A stretch of DNA of 64,000 nt, taken from contig NZ_DATGNU010000046.1 in the NCBI RefSeq assembly GCF_035306585.1, positions 1 to 64,000 on the forward strand, read 5' to 3'. The DNA is from Galbibacter sp035306585. GTDB taxonomy: Bacteria > Bacteroidota > Bacteroidia > Flavobacteriales > Flavobacteriaceae. Both the position numbers and the translations under genes were made by a program. Positions 1 to 8,210 of the stretch are shown here, in pieces (positions within the stretch are counted from its first letter, which is position 1; each line of letters starts with the position of its first letter). A model generated the notes under the pieces. The model had not been told where the DNA came from, made no database searches, and worked only from the letters and a program-made list of their open reading frames with translations.

Positions 1-1653
1 AGCTCCAATAAAGCCGATCAAACTAATCAGGAGCATAACCATATGGCATCTACCACTTGGACCTGTTCAATGCATCCTCAAATTCGTCAAAATGAACCAG
101 GAGATTGTCCGATATGTGGTATGGAGCTTATTTCGGTTTCAATGGATAATCTCCACGAGGATCCAGCGCTTGTTGTAATGTCAGAATATGCTCAAAAATT
201 GGCAAATGTTCAAACGATGGTAGTTGGGGAAAAAAATGATGCTGGCCAAATTCGTCTTAATGGGAAAGTAGCGGTGGATGAACGTCGCTCCTATGTTCAG
301 TCAAGTCATATCGCTGGAAGAGTAGAACAATTAATGGTCAATTTTACAGGAGAAACCGTATCTAGGGGGCAGGCCTTGGCACGGTTATATTCGCCAGAAT
401 TAATGACAGCTCAAAAAGAGCTTTTACAAGCATATTCGATTCGAGCGAGTAATCCAGTATTATTTGAAGCGGCTAAAGAGCGACTTAAGCAATGGAAAAT
501 TACCGACAGACAAATTAACAACATTATTGAGCGAGGCCAAGTGAGCGATCAATTTACTATTTATGCCGATGTTGGAGGAGTTGTTACTGAAAAACTTGTG
601 GAGCTAGGGGATTATATTAAGCAAGGTGAGGCGATCTACCAAATTGCAAACCTGGAACAATTATGGGTGCAATTTGATGCTTATGAGAGGAACATCAATT
701 GGATCAAAGAGGGTAGTACCATAAGCTTTACAGTGGGGTCACTTCCAGGGGAAACCTTTGTGGGTAAAGTGGATTTCGTTGATCCCCTTTTAAATGATCA
801 GACGCGGGTATCTTCGGCCAGGGTAGTGGTGGATAATTCAGAGGGTAGATTAAAGCCTGGCATGTTTGCCACTGGAATTTTGGAAATACCTGTGCAAGAA
901 GAAGGGCAGTTAAGTGTACCTAAAAGTGCGGTTTTATGGACAGGAGAGCGCTCTATCGTTTATGTAAAAGAACATGGCGGTTTTAAACTGCGAAATGTTG
1001 TTTTAGGAGCAGAACTCGGGGGGGCTTATATGATTGCTCAAGGTCTTAACCCAGCGGAAGAAATTGTGGTCAATGGGACCTTTACGGTTGATGCCGCAGC
1101 TCAGCTTGCAGGTAAACCCAGTATGATGACGGCACCGAAAAACCAGGCTTTAGGAGCTACAGAAAGCACGCTTTTTGAACTTCCCAGTGTTGAACATAAA
1201 ATGGATTTAAACCAGCGGAATCAAATGGCCATTAAACAACTCATAGATACCTATTTAAAGCTAAAGGATGCTCTTGTTGAGGATGATTTCCAGAATGCCA
1301 AAGCCTTTACCTCCCAACTATGGGAGGCGGTGGAGAAGGTAAATCTACCTCAAGAAGATGCGAAAACGCAACAGGTATGGGAGGAGGTGGTTTCCCAGTT
1401 TGACAAGGCCAAAAAAATGACCTTAGCAAAGGACATTGATGGGCTACGGGCTTATTTTGAATTAGTCTCCGAACTGATGATCTATACCCTTGAATCCTTT
1501 GAGTTAAGTATACAAACCATCTATCTACAGCATTGTCCGATGGCAAATAGCGATCAAGGCGCCAATTGGCTTAGCCGTTCTAAGGAGGTTATGAATCCAT
1601 ATTTTGGGAGCCAAATGCGCTATTGTGGTGAAGTGGTAAGAGCGATTAATTAA
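1..1653 (+). CDS. CusB-like heavy-metal efflux RND periplasmic adaptor, 5' partial
   Basis: Periplasmic adaptor (membrane fusion protein) of a tripartite Cu/Ag-type RND efflux pump. The reading frame is open from base 1 through a His-rich stretch (codons for EHNH at about 31-42), so the ATG at 43 is probably internal and the true start lies before the window. Counting from that ATG: a heavy-metal-binding domain at residues 6-31 (CSMHP and CPICGMEL motifs), biotinyl-lipoyl/hairpin and beta-barrel adaptor domains to about 360, then a DUF3347 domain at about 395-530 with CPM, WLS, NPYFG and a final CG, likely metal ligands. The DUF3347 fusion is common in Bacteroidota CusB proteins. The following lipoprotein repeats the same domain. 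The pump and outer-membrane channel genes presumably lie upstream of the window. Confidence 0.93.
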   Translation, partial: SSNKADQTNQEHNHMASTTWTCSMHPQIRQNEPGDCPICGMELISVSMDNLHEDPALVVMSEYAQKLANVQTMVVGEKNDAGQIRLNGKVAVDERRSYVQSSHIAGRVEQLMVNFTGETVSRGQALARLYSPELMTAQKELLQAYSIRASNPVLFEAAKERLKQWKITDRQINNIIERGQVSDQFTIYADVGGVVTEKLVELGDYIKQGEAIYQIANLEQLWVQFDAYERNINWIKEGSTISFTVGSLPGETFVGKVDFVDPLLNDQTRVSSARVVVDNSEGRLKPGMFATGILEIPVQEEGQLSVPKSAVLWTGERSIVYVKEHGGFKLRNVVLGAELGGAYMIAQGLNPAEEIVVNGTFTVDAAAQLAGKPSMMTAPKNQALGATESTLFELPSVEHKMDLNQRNQMAIKQLIDTYLKLKDALVEDDFQNAKAFTSQLWEAVEKVNLPQEDAKTQQVWEEVVSQFDKAKKMTLAKDIDGLRAYFELVSELMIYTLESFELSIQTIYLQHCPMANSDQGANWLSRSKEVMNPYFGSQMRYCGEVVRAIN

Positions 1654-1677
1654 TCACTAATTTTTAATTATAATACG

Positions 1678-2259
1678 ATGAAAAATTTAAATGTTATCAA
1701 GGTTGTATCACTGTTAATGATAGGGATTATGATCCTATCAGCCTGTAATTCTGAGCCTAAAGAAAGCAATACGAAGAACCAGGTAGTCAAATCGGAAGAA
1801 GCTTCAAGCAAGCCCGAACAAGCCACTGAGAATCAGTCTGGAGAAGTAATCGCACAATACTTGGAACTAAAAGATGCTCTAGTTGCCGATAATCCAGAGG
1901 CGACTGCCTTCTTATCCAAGGAACTATTAACTGCTCTTGAAGGCTTTAATCTAAATCATTTTAAAGCAGATGACAAGGTTGGGTTAACTAAAATTATTGA
2001 ACAGTCTAAGGAGCTAGCAAAACAGCTATTAACAAGTGATATTGCAAGGCAAAGAGCTCAATTTCTTCACCTGAGCAAAAATTTAATTGAATTGGTTGGT
2101 TTAACTGGTACCCCTGGGCAGCTTTATCAGCAGTATTGTCCAATGTACAACAATAACCAAGGAGGGGTGTGGTTGAGTGCTCAAAAAGAAATTAAAAATC
2201 CTTATTTCGGAGCAAGCATGCTACATTGCGGGGTAATACAGAAGGAGATTAGGGGGTAA
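1678..2259 (+). CDS. DUF3347 lipoprotein, probable periplasmic copper-binding protein
   Basis: 193-residue lipoprotein: signal peptide with hydrophobic core at about 7-21 and lipobox LSAC, then a Ser/Glu/Lys-rich linker to about residue 57, then a DUF3347 domain. The domain ends with CPM, WLS, NPYFG and MLHCG motifs matching the C-terminus of the adaptor encoded just upstream, so the two share a metal-binding module. It starts 25 bp after the adaptor stop and is surely co-transcribed. Likely role, by inference: membrane-anchored Cu carrier or scavenger handing metal to the efflux pump. Confidence 0.85.
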   Translation: MKNLNVIKVVSLLMIGIMILSACNSEPKESNTKNQVVKSEEASSKPEQATENQSGEVIAQYLELKDALVADNPEATAFLSKELLTALEGFNLNHFKADDKVGLTKIIEQSKELAKQLLTSDIARQRAQFLHLSKNLIELVGLTGTPGQLYQQYCPMYNNNQGGVWLSAQKEIKNPYFGASMLHCGVIQKEIRG

Positions 2260-2332
2260 GGTTTACTTTCGTAAAGGAGGCTACTGTCTTTTTTATTCCC
2301 TTTATTTTGGTAGGTAATTGTGTTGAAATCAG

Positions 2333-2340
2333 TACCTTTG
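2333..2340 (+). promoter_or_regulatory. Bacteroidota-type -7 element (TAnnTTTG) before the Fur-family gene
   Basis: TACCTTTG fits the Bacteroidota -7 consensus TAnnTTTG exactly. A TTTTG upstream at 2305-2309 could be the -33 element, although the spacing is longer than usual. It lies about 120 bp before the regulator start, so a long leader would result. Single short motif, modest support. Confidence 0.3.
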
Positions 2341-2458
2341 TAAGGAAGCCTAGGAAAAATTATGGAATCGCAATGGATTCCATATAGCACAGGAGCATAA
2401 TTGTTTTACCTTTTAAATTTACAACGGTTTTTGTGGTTTAAGAATTAAAAAGAATGGT

Positions 2459-2896
2459 ATGGATACAGGCCTTATTGAAGATCGATTACAAGAGAAAAAA
2501 ATACGTCCAACGGCAATGCGTCTTTTGGTATACAATATTCTAAAAGAGGCTAAAGGCGCCATTTCCCTTACCGATATCGAGACGGTATTTTTAACCAATA
2601 GTTCGTTAGAAATTCCAGTGGATCGAACCACAATTTACCGAACGGTAAAAACGTTTGAAAAAAAAGGGGTAGCACATGCCATCGAGCAAGGCAATGGTGT
2701 AATGGCCTATGCACTTTGTCAAAGTAATTGTCAGGAGAACCATCACAGAGATCAGCACTTGCACTTCTATTGTGAACGCTGTAAAAAAACAAGTTGCCTT
2801 AGGGACCAGCAAATTCCGAATGTTTCATTACCAAACGGGTATGAAATACATGATTTAAACTTTATCGCCAAAGGAATCTGCGATCAATGTGCCTAG
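2459..2896 (+). CDS. Fur-family metalloregulator
   Basis: 145-residue Fur-superfamily repressor. The N-terminal winged helix (residues about 5-85) has the typical TAMRLLVYNIL and VDRTTIYRTVKTF segments. The C-terminal dimerisation domain has a His-rich HHRDQHLHF stretch and two CxxC pairs (CERC and the terminal CDQC) that form the structural zinc site. The sequence does not say whether it senses Zn, Fe or peroxide. Its position after the efflux genes on the same strand makes metal-responsive control of that locus a fair guess, though it seems to have its own promoter. A strong terminator follows directly. Confidence 0.9.
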   Translation: MDTGLIEDRLQEKKIRPTAMRLLVYNILKEAKGAISLTDIETVFLTNSSLEIPVDRTTIYRTVKTFEKKGVAHAIEQGNGVMAYALCQSNCQENHHRDQHLHFYCERCKKTSCLRDQQIPNVSLPNGYEIHDLNFIAKGICDQCA

Positions 2897-2904
2897 ATAT
2901 AACA

Positions 2905-2941
2905 ACCCCAATACATTCTTGAATTAAGAAAGTATTGGGGT
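2905..2941 (+). terminator. Long stem-loop after the Fur-family gene
   Basis: ACCCCAATAC at 2905-2914 pairs perfectly with GTATTGGGGT at 2932-2941. The stem continues inward, after one A/A mismatch, with TTCTT/AAGAA around loop GAATT. It starts 8 bp after the Fur-family stop. The T tract is poor (TGTCTGTCCT), so it may act as an mRNA 3'-end stabiliser as much as an intrinsic terminator. Confidence 0.7.
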
Positions 2942-3011
2942 GTCTGTCCTCCCGTATATGAGTATTTAAAATCCTAACAATCTTGATAAGGAGGAGGTTG
3001 TTATATTGGTT

Positions 3012-3404
3012 TTAAATTAGAGGTTTGGAGTTGTTGTTTTCCATGTATTCAAGTTTCATTTGAAACATTTCAGCCATTTTGTGAGCTCTCCAACTTGCTT
3101 CTTCGGCAATTTCACCGTCAAATTCAGTTTTTAGCGTTTCATTAAAAAGCAGTAACCACTGCTGAAAGTGTTCTTTTTTAATGGGGAGCTTTGTATGTGG
3201 AAGAAATGGTGAACCGTAATAGGTGTGTTCCTCTAGTAGCACGGTTTGCCAGAACTGATACATCTTGTTTAAATGAGTATCCCAATGATCTCCTATAGCC
3301 TTTTCGAAGATGGGAGAAAGCAGCGTATCTTTACGAACTTTTCCGTAAAATACATCCACTAATCGCTTTACATCATCGAGGTTTGTAATATCAGATTTAC
3401 TCAT
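3012..3404 (-). CDS. Group III truncated haemoglobin
   Basis: 130-residue globin of the truncated (2/2) group III type, length typical. Recognisable: the N-terminal DDVKRLVDVFYGKV helix, the FWQTVLLEEHTYYGSPFLPH segment including the H of SPFLPHTKLP, and the WLLLFNETLKTEF helix. These proteins bind O2/NO and are linked to nitrosative or redox stress. It follows a small membrane protein gene by 49 bp, and the two are probably co-transcribed from a promoter with an FNR-like dyad. A Crp/Fnr regulator gene lies just upstream on the same strand. Confidence 0.9.
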   Translation of the reverse strand: MSKSDITNLDDVKRLVDVFYGKVRKDTLLSPIFEKAIGDHWDTHLNKMYQFWQTVLLEEHTYYGSPFLPHTKLPIKKEHFQQWLLLFNETLKTEFDGEIAEEASWRAHKMAEMFQMKLEYMENNNSKPLI

Positions 3405-3453
3405 AATTTTATTATCAAAAACAATTATAAAAACGCTACTTCTACAATGATAG

Positions 3454-3735
3454 TTAAAAAATATTCAAAAGTATAATAAGGAGGTTAACTCCAACGCTTC
3501 CTAATAAAATATTATAAGTGATCCTGGGTTTTAAATTGGCTAATACAGCGGTGTTATAACCCATCGCTACACATGTGATAAGAAATAATTCAAACATTTC
3601 AATTGGTCCACTTCCATTCATTAGTACAAGCATTGCGGCTACCCCTCCAACACAACTGGAGAGTAATATCCCAAATGAAATATACAGGTAAAAGGACTTC
3701 TCGAAAATTTTTAGATATTTGTTATATAGTGTCAT
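3454..3735 (-). CDS. Small integral membrane protein of unknown function
   Basis: 93 residues with three clear hydrophobic segments: about 14-39, 46-65 and 74-92. The charged N-terminus (KYLKIFEKS) suggests a cytoplasmic start. No family recognised. Placed between a Crp/Fnr-family gene upstream and a truncated haemoglobin downstream, same strand. The palindrome at 3786-3803, about 50 bp before its ATG, suggests this gene heads the unit and is controlled by the neighbouring regulator. Function not assignable. Confidence 0.7.
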   Translation of the reverse strand: MTLYNKYLKIFEKSFYLYISFGILLSSCVGGVAAMLVLMNGSGPIEMFELFLITCVAMGYNTAVLANLKPRITYNILLGSVGVNLLIILLNIF

Positions 3736-3785
3736 TGTATCGAATATTAAGTTGGTGTAAAATTAGGATGCATTTACCTCCTTTT

Positions 3786-3803
3786 TTATGATTTGAATCA
3801 TAA
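3786..3803. promoter_or_regulatory. FNR/CRP-like palindromic operator
   Basis: TTATGATTTGAATCATAA is a perfect dyad with 7-bp arms and a 4-bp spacer. It contains TGAT-N4-ATCA, the core of the FNR consensus. It sits in the 107-bp gap between the Crp/Fnr gene (3' end at 3843) and the start of the small membrane protein/haemoglobin unit, centred about 59 bp before the latter's start codon. Binding by the adjacent regulator is inference. Confidence 0.5.
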
Positions 3804-3842
3804 TGAACAATTCCTTAATAATCGCCTTAACTCAAAAATTAA

Positions 3843-4439
3843 TTATCGATAAATCTTTCTTTTTTTAATCTTTATTTCATTTTTCTTTTCTAAGGATTTG
3901 GTTGCTCTGATAATAGTTTCTACGCGTAACCCAGTTAGATCCGCAATCTGCTGTCGGGTTAGATCAACTCTAAAAGAAAATGGTTCTGTTAATTTATAAA
4001 CATCTTCCTTTAGGTAATCCAGGATACGAAGGATACAATGTTCTGGTTCTTGAGAAGAAATCTCTGAGGCCATTATAGCCTTATAATATAGGCGAGATGC
4101 AATGGCAGTGGTTACCTCAAGATGTATTTTAGGATTCTCTAGAAGAAGTTCTATAAATCGTTCCTTTTTAAGACATAGTATTTCAGAATCTTCAGTGGCC
4201 AAAGCATTTGCGGGATAGGTGATATCTGAGAAAAGTGGTGGTTCTCCGAAGCTTTGCCCAGCAGCGAAAAAGCTTTGTATAAACTCTTTTCCGTTCTCCC
4301 GATAGTTGTTCATTTTAACTTCACCTGAAACGATTTGATAATAAAAATGTGCGCGCTGCTCTTGTTGAAAAATGAATTCATTTTTCCTGTATAGTTTGTT
4401 GTGAGCACCGTAGCGTATCAACAATTCCTCTGGTATCAT
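3843..4439 (-). CDS. Crp/Fnr-family transcriptional regulator
   Basis: 198 residues. Start taken at the ATG (MIPEELL) rather than a TTG two codons upstream. N-terminal cyclic-nucleotide-binding-type beta-barrel to about residue 115 (FIFQQEQRAHFYYQIVSGEV, FAAGQSFGE), then a dimer helix and a C-terminal winged helix with the HTH LTRQQIADLTGLRVETIIRA. No Cys cluster for an Fe-S centre as in true FNR, so the signal is unknown. The PanE-like gene ends 6 bp upstream, suggesting an operon. Its likely target is the membrane protein/truncated haemoglobin unit downstream, where an FNR-like dyad is present. Confidence 0.9.
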   Translation of the reverse strand: MIPEELLIRYGAHNKLYRKNEFIFQQEQRAHFYYQIVSGEVKMNNYRENGKEFIQSFFAAGQSFGEPPLFSDITYPANALATEDSEILCLKKERFIELLLENPKIHLEVTTAIASRLYYKAIMASEISSQEPEHCILRILDYLKEDVYKLTEPFSFRVDLTRQQIADLTGLRVETIIRATKSLEKKNEIKIKKRKIYR

Positions 4440-4445
4440 AAACAA

Positions 4446-5384
4446 CTATTTTTTTAAGTGTTCGTTTCTTGCTTTTCTTTCCATAGGTAACAGACATTGA
4501 TAGATCATTTCATTTACGGGTACCGAAATCCCATACTCTTTCGCCTGCTTGACAATGTAACCATTAAAGGTCTCTAATTCTGAAGGTTTTCCTGCCATTA
4601 AATCCCGTTGTGTGGAGGCGGTACTTAAGGCATCTAGCGCATCAATAGTCTGAAAAACCTGTTCAATATCCTTTGCTCGTAAATCCACTTGCTTTGCTTT
4701 TGCTACCGTAAGGATTTCTTGGGCGGTACCACGCATGAGATTATTAATATACGAACTTTCACGCAGCTCTCCAATTGGAACTCTACATAAACCACCGATA
4801 GCACTAATGGTGGTGATGAATAAAAATTTCTTCCAGAGCTCACGATGAATGTCCTTTGGAATGATACTTTTTATTTCGGCCTGTTTAAATACCGCATCAA
4901 TCTCTTGTATCCTTTTAGAGTTTGTATTATCGAGCTCTCCAAAAGTCAGGGTTGGATTAAAAGCGAAATGACAAACAACCCCAGGGGATTCGATAAAACT
5001 AATAAGATTACAAAAACCACTGAGCACATGTTTTTGGTCAATATACTCCATAAGTTTTGTGGGATTGTCTACACCATTTTGAAGTGGTAACACTAAGGAG
5101 TTCTCACTGAGTATAGGCGCTATTTGCTTAGCTGCTTGAGCGAGTTGCCAACTTTTCACTCCCATGATCACCAAATCGGGACTGGGTGCTTGTGTGAGAT
5201 CGTTGGTTACCAGGTTTGGTGTACAATGGAAATCTCCTAAAATACTTTTTACTTTAAGCCCATTCTCTTCAATGGCTTTTAATTGTTTTCCTCTGGCTAT
5301 AAAAGTAATATGATGATCTGTAAGAGCTAATTTCCCTCCAAAATAACCACCAATTCCTCCAATACCATATATTAGTATATTCAT
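4446..5384 (-). CDS. panE: 2-dehydropantoate 2-reductase (ketopantoate reductase)
   Basis: 312 residues from the ATG at 5384; a TTG 33 bp upstream would add a low-complexity extension and was not chosen. The N-terminal Rossmann fold has the GIGGIGGYFGG nucleotide loop at residues 7-17. Further family marks are PLQNGVDNP, HRELWKKFLFI with the catalytic-type Lys, and the helical ApbA C-terminal domain (DALDALSTASTQRDLMAGKPSELETFNG). It reduces ketopantoate to pantoate with NADPH in CoA synthesis. PanE-like paralogues with other substrates exist, so specificity is likely but not certain. It precedes the Crp/Fnr gene. Confidence 0.88.
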   Translation of the reverse strand: MNILIYGIGGIGGYFGGKLALTDHHITFIARGKQLKAIEENGLKVKSILGDFHCTPNLVTNDLTQAPSPDLVIMGVKSWQLAQAAKQIAPILSENSLVLPLQNGVDNPTKLMEYIDQKHVLSGFCNLISFIESPGVVCHFAFNPTLTFGELDNTNSKRIQEIDAVFKQAEIKSIIPKDIHRELWKKFLFITTISAIGGLCRVPIGELRESSYINNLMRGTAQEILTVAKAKQVDLRAKDIEQVFQTIDALDALSTASTQRDLMAGKPSELETFNGYIVKQAKEYGISVPVNEMIYQCLLPMERKARNEHLKK

Positions 5385-5599
5385 TCTATATTTAATGTTG
5401 AGCCGTAAAGTTAACAAATCATTTAGTTTATAGCATTAGGTTGCCCTGCTAGGTTTATTATTCCAGGACTGGAAAGGCTTTGGATCCGGTAAAAAAAAAT
5501 CAATGGAAAAAGTAAAATAAAACCTCCGCTGAGCGACTGAAAATAGAGATGTTATAGTTTCAAAAAAAATTAATATATTTAGAAAAACAAATAATTCAT

Positions 5600-5929
5600 A
5601 TGGGAAAATTTGAAATAAACGTAGACAAGGGAGGCAAGTACAGATTTAACTTAAAAGCTTCTAATGGACAAGTGATTCTGAGTAGTCAAGGATATACTAC
5701 CAAATCTGCTTGCGAAAATGGTATTGAATCTGTAAAGACGAACTCTCAGAACGATGATTTATTCGAACGTCTAGAAGCAAAAGACGGTAGTCCTTATTTT
5801 AATCTAAAAGCATCAAATGGACAGGTAATTGGCAATAGTGAAATGTATTCTTCCAGCAGTGCCATGGAAAATGGAATTGCCTCCGTTAAATCCAATGCAC
5901 CCAGTGCAGATGTGGTAGATAACTCTTAA
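5600..5929 (+). CDS. DUF1508 (YegP-like) protein with two tandem repeats
   Basis: 109 residues made of two DUF1508 modules: about residues 9-46 (KYRFNLKASNGQVILSS, then CENGIESVKTN) and 60-98 (YFNLKASNGQVIGNSEMY, then MENGIASVKSN). The family is small, soluble and linked to stress or envelope roles without a defined biochemistry. The start is an ATG after an A-rich leader. Monocistronic: it is followed directly by a good terminator. No nearby gene clarifies its role. Confidence 0.9.
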   Translation: MGKFEINVDKGGKYRFNLKASNGQVILSSQGYTTKSACENGIESVKTNSQNDDLFERLEAKDGSPYFNLKASNGQVIGNSEMYSSSSAMENGIASVKSNAPSADVVDNS

Positions 5930-5952
5930 AATTTACCTCAAAACGTATTGTG

Positions 5953-6007
5953 AACGCTATTAATTGGGTTGTGTTATGACACCTCAATTGGATAGCGTTT
6001 TCTTTTT
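5953..6007 (+). terminator. Intrinsic terminator after the DUF1508 gene
   Basis: AACGCTAT at 5953-5960 pairs with ATAGCGTT at 5992-5999, with inner TAATTG/CAATTG pairing, followed by TTTCTTTTTTT. Begins 24 bp after the stop codon. Confidence 0.85.
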
Positions 6008-6060
6008 TTAGCATATTTGAGTTTTGAAAAACTGCTAATCGTTTCTAGATTAGTGAGATA

Positions 6061-6137
6061 TCCTATTGCGCTTTAGCGGGATAGGTATTGATGAGCCTAA
6101 TTAGGGAATTGACCTAATCCAAAAGAAGATTTGGATT
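6061..6137. other. Dyad-rich intergenic stretch
   Basis: The 325-bp gap at 5930-6254 holds, after the terminator, three dyads in about 80 bp. The first is a hairpin CCTATTGCGC-TTTA-GCGGGATAGG with one mismatch (about 6062-6085). The second is the palindrome CCTAATTAGG (6096-6105). The third is AATCCAAA-N6-TTTGGATT (6116-6137). No open reading frame or known RNA family was recognised. It could be regulatory or structured RNA. Confidence 0.3.
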
Positions 6138-6229
6138 CATAATGGTTATGCAATAGCGCCAAAAAGTTAAAGCTTTGAAAAATATGGATTAATTTCTTTT
6201 TTAAAGAGTGCAAAATGAATTTAAAAGAA

Positions 6230-6237
6230 TAATTTTG
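6230..6237 (+). promoter_or_regulatory. Bacteroidota-type -7 element (TAnnTTTG)
   Basis: TAATTTTG matches TAnnTTTG exactly and lies 18 bp before the GTG start of the small export-type protein. No convincing -33 TTTG partner was found at the usual spacing. Confidence 0.35.
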
Positions 6238-6254
6238 CAGAAAAAATATCAGCA

Positions 6255-6716
6255 GTGATTCAAGATATTATAATTGCAATGTTATGGAGTATTTCGCCTT
6301 TTGGAGAGGCGAAGGTTGGTATTCCATATGCTATTTTTAATGAAGTTAATATATACGTCGCTTTTTTGATTTGTTTTGGTGCAAACATCCTAGTGTATCC
6401 TTTGATGTTGTTTTTCCTTGATTCCATTAATAAATACTTTTTGAAATGGCGGTTCTACAAAAAATCAGCGCTTTATGTAGCTCGCAAAGCAAAGTTTGGG
6501 GCCAAGAAAAATGTGACTAAATACGGGTTTTGGGGGCTGCTTATATTTGTTATGTTGCCTGTACCAGGGACAGGAGTATATGCTGGGACTATCGCAACTT
6601 ACCTGTTTATGTTGGACAGAAAGCAAGCCTTTATGGCCAACACAATCGGAATTTTTCTTTCTTGTGCCATTGTTTGGGGAATGACCATTGCAACAATTCA
6701 AGGACTTGATCAGTAA
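6255..6716 (+). CDS. COG2426-type small multidrug export protein
   Basis: 153-residue polytopic membrane protein resembling the putative small multidrug export family (COG2426): the N-terminal SPFGEAKVGIPYAIF segment is characteristic, with membrane segments at about 25-50, 85-108 and 125-148. Start is GTG at 6255; the next in-frame ATG (6279) would remove part of the first hydrophobic segment. Family function is only predicted, and no drug substrate is implied. Likely monocistronic. Confidence 0.75.
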   Translation: MIQDIIIAMLWSISPFGEAKVGIPYAIFNEVNIYVAFLICFGANILVYPLMLFFLDSINKYFLKWRFYKKSALYVARKAKFGAKKNVTKYGFWGLLIFVMLPVPGTGVYAGTIATYLFMLDRKQAFMANTIGIFLSCAIVWGMTIATIQGLDQ

Positions 6717-6878
6717 TGGTTACTTTCCGTTGATAGGTTGACTGGATTTTTGATACTAATTTTGAGTTGATTTTCATGAGTTTGGCTTAGAGTCGGTTTG
6801 ACGAAGCATCGATATTTTAATGAGGTATTCCCATAGTATTTGATATTTAATGCAGTAAAAGATTCTCAGATACTTCAC

Positions 6879-6886
6879 TATATTTG
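6879..6886 (+). promoter_or_regulatory. Bacteroidota-type -7 element (TAnnTTTG)
   Basis: TATATTTG matches TAnnTTTG exactly, 20 bp before the ATG of the CorC/hemolysin-family gene. The -33 partner is unclear. Confidence 0.35.
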
Positions 6887-6905
6887 AATAATTATTAAAA
6901 TTTAT

Positions 6906-8210
6906 ATGGAACTCATTATTATCTTTATCTTAACATTACTCAATGGTTTTTTTGCCCTATCAGAAATTGCCCTTGTTTCTGTCAATAAAAGCCGAATTCA
7001 GCATAGAGCAGATGAAGGTAATAGGAATGCATTATTGGTGCTTAGACTTCTTGATAACCCTGAAAATTTTCTTTCTTCTGTGCAGGTGGGGATTACCTTA
7101 ATTGGGATTGTAGCTGGTGCTTACGGAGGGGCTACGCTCACAGATGATATGGTTGAATTTTTATCACAATTCTCCTTTTTGAGTGGTGCAGTGGAGTCCA
7201 TCTCTATGATTGTGGTTATAGGCTCAATCACTTATTTTACTATTGTCCTAGGTGAGTTGGTTCCAAAAACCATTGCTATGAACAGTCCAGAAAACATTGC
7301 TCTTTTTTGCGTGCCAATTGTGAATATTTTTACTAAGATAACCTATCCTTTTGTCAAGTTATTATCCCTATCCACCAAGCTTATTCTACGTATTCTTAGA
7401 ATTAAGGAAAATGATTCGGAAAGAGTAAGTGAAGATGAACTTCGATTTATCCTAAAAGTAGCTGGAAAGCAAGGTGTATTGGAAACAGAGGAAAGTCAAG
7501 CGATGCAGAATCTGATTTCATTTACCGACCAGACCGCCAAATCCCTTATGACCCACAGTTTTGAAGTCGAATGGATTGATTACCATTCTACCAAGGAAGA
7601 AATTTTTGATAAAATTAAGGAAAGTGCGCACTCTAGGTTTTTAGTAGGAGAGGGTAGTTTAGATGTTTTAAAGGGTGTTGTATATGTAAAGGACTTATTG
7701 GATAGTTACACCGATCCAGACTTTGCACTAGATAAAATTTTGACACCTCCTATTTTTATTATTCAAAACACCCCAGCATTTAAAATTTTAAATCAATTCA
7801 AGGTTGAAAAACAATACCTTGGTGTTGTAGTTGATGAATTTGGTAGTGTTCGTGGTATTATTACCCTTCATGATCTTATTGAGGCGGTGATGGGGGATTT
7901 ACCTGATGAGGATGAGCACGAAGAAGAAAAACACATCACCAAGCGTAAAAGTGGTGATTACTTTCTTAGCGGAAGAACTCCAATTTGGGAGCTCAATCAA
8001 TATTTTTCTCAAAAGGTGATTGAGGACAATACTGGAAGGTATTCTACTATTTCAGGTTTCCTTATAGATCAATTGAAAGCAATGCCACACTCAGGCGATA
8101 TCGTTGAAACCAGCTCGTATTCATTTGAAATCATCGATATGGATGGTGTTCGGATTGATAAGGTTTTAATGAGCTTAAAATCGGATTCTTCTAAGTCCTT
8201 TCTTGAATAA
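6906..8210 (+). CDS. Hemolysin-family/CorC-type membrane protein (DUF21, CBS pair, CorC_HlyC)
   Basis: 434 residues in the classical order. The DUF21 (CNNM-type) transmembrane domain covers about 1-175 (NGFFALSEIALVSVNKSRI near the start). A CBS pair follows at about 205-330 (MTHSFEVEWID, then VVVDEFGSVRGIITLHDLIEAVMGD). The C-terminal CorC_HlyC domain is at about 345-425 (GRTPIWELNQYF). The family is tied to Mg/Co efflux or ion homeostasis; the hemolysin name is historical. Stands alone with its own promoter-like element. Confidence 0.93.
   Translation: MELIIIFILTLLNGFFALSEIALVSVNKSRIQHRADEGNRNALLVLRLLDNPENFLSSVQVGITLIGIVAGAYGGATLTDDMVEFLSQFSFLSGAVESISMIVVIGSITYFTIVLGELVPKTIAMNSPENIALFCVPIVNIFTKITYPFVKLLSLSTKLILRILRIKENDSERVSEDELRFILKVAGKQGVLETEESQAMQNLISFTDQTAKSLMTHSFEVEWIDYHSTKEEIFDKIKESAHSRFLVGEGSLDVLKGVVYVKDLLDSYTDPDFALDKILTPPIFIIQNTPAFKILNQFKVEKQYLGVVVDEFGSVRGIITLHDLIEAVMGDLPDEDEHEEEKHITKRKSGDYFLSGRTPIWELNQYFSQKVIEDNTGRYSTISGFLIDQLKAMPHSGDIVETSSYSFEIIDMDGVRIDKVLMSLKSDSSKSFLE

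Noticed and set aside
1307..1546. 79-codon open frame on the minus strand inside the CusB-like gene.
   Set aside because: Fully antisense to a well-supported domain (DUF3347), with Pro-rich, low-complexity product; a shadow frame.
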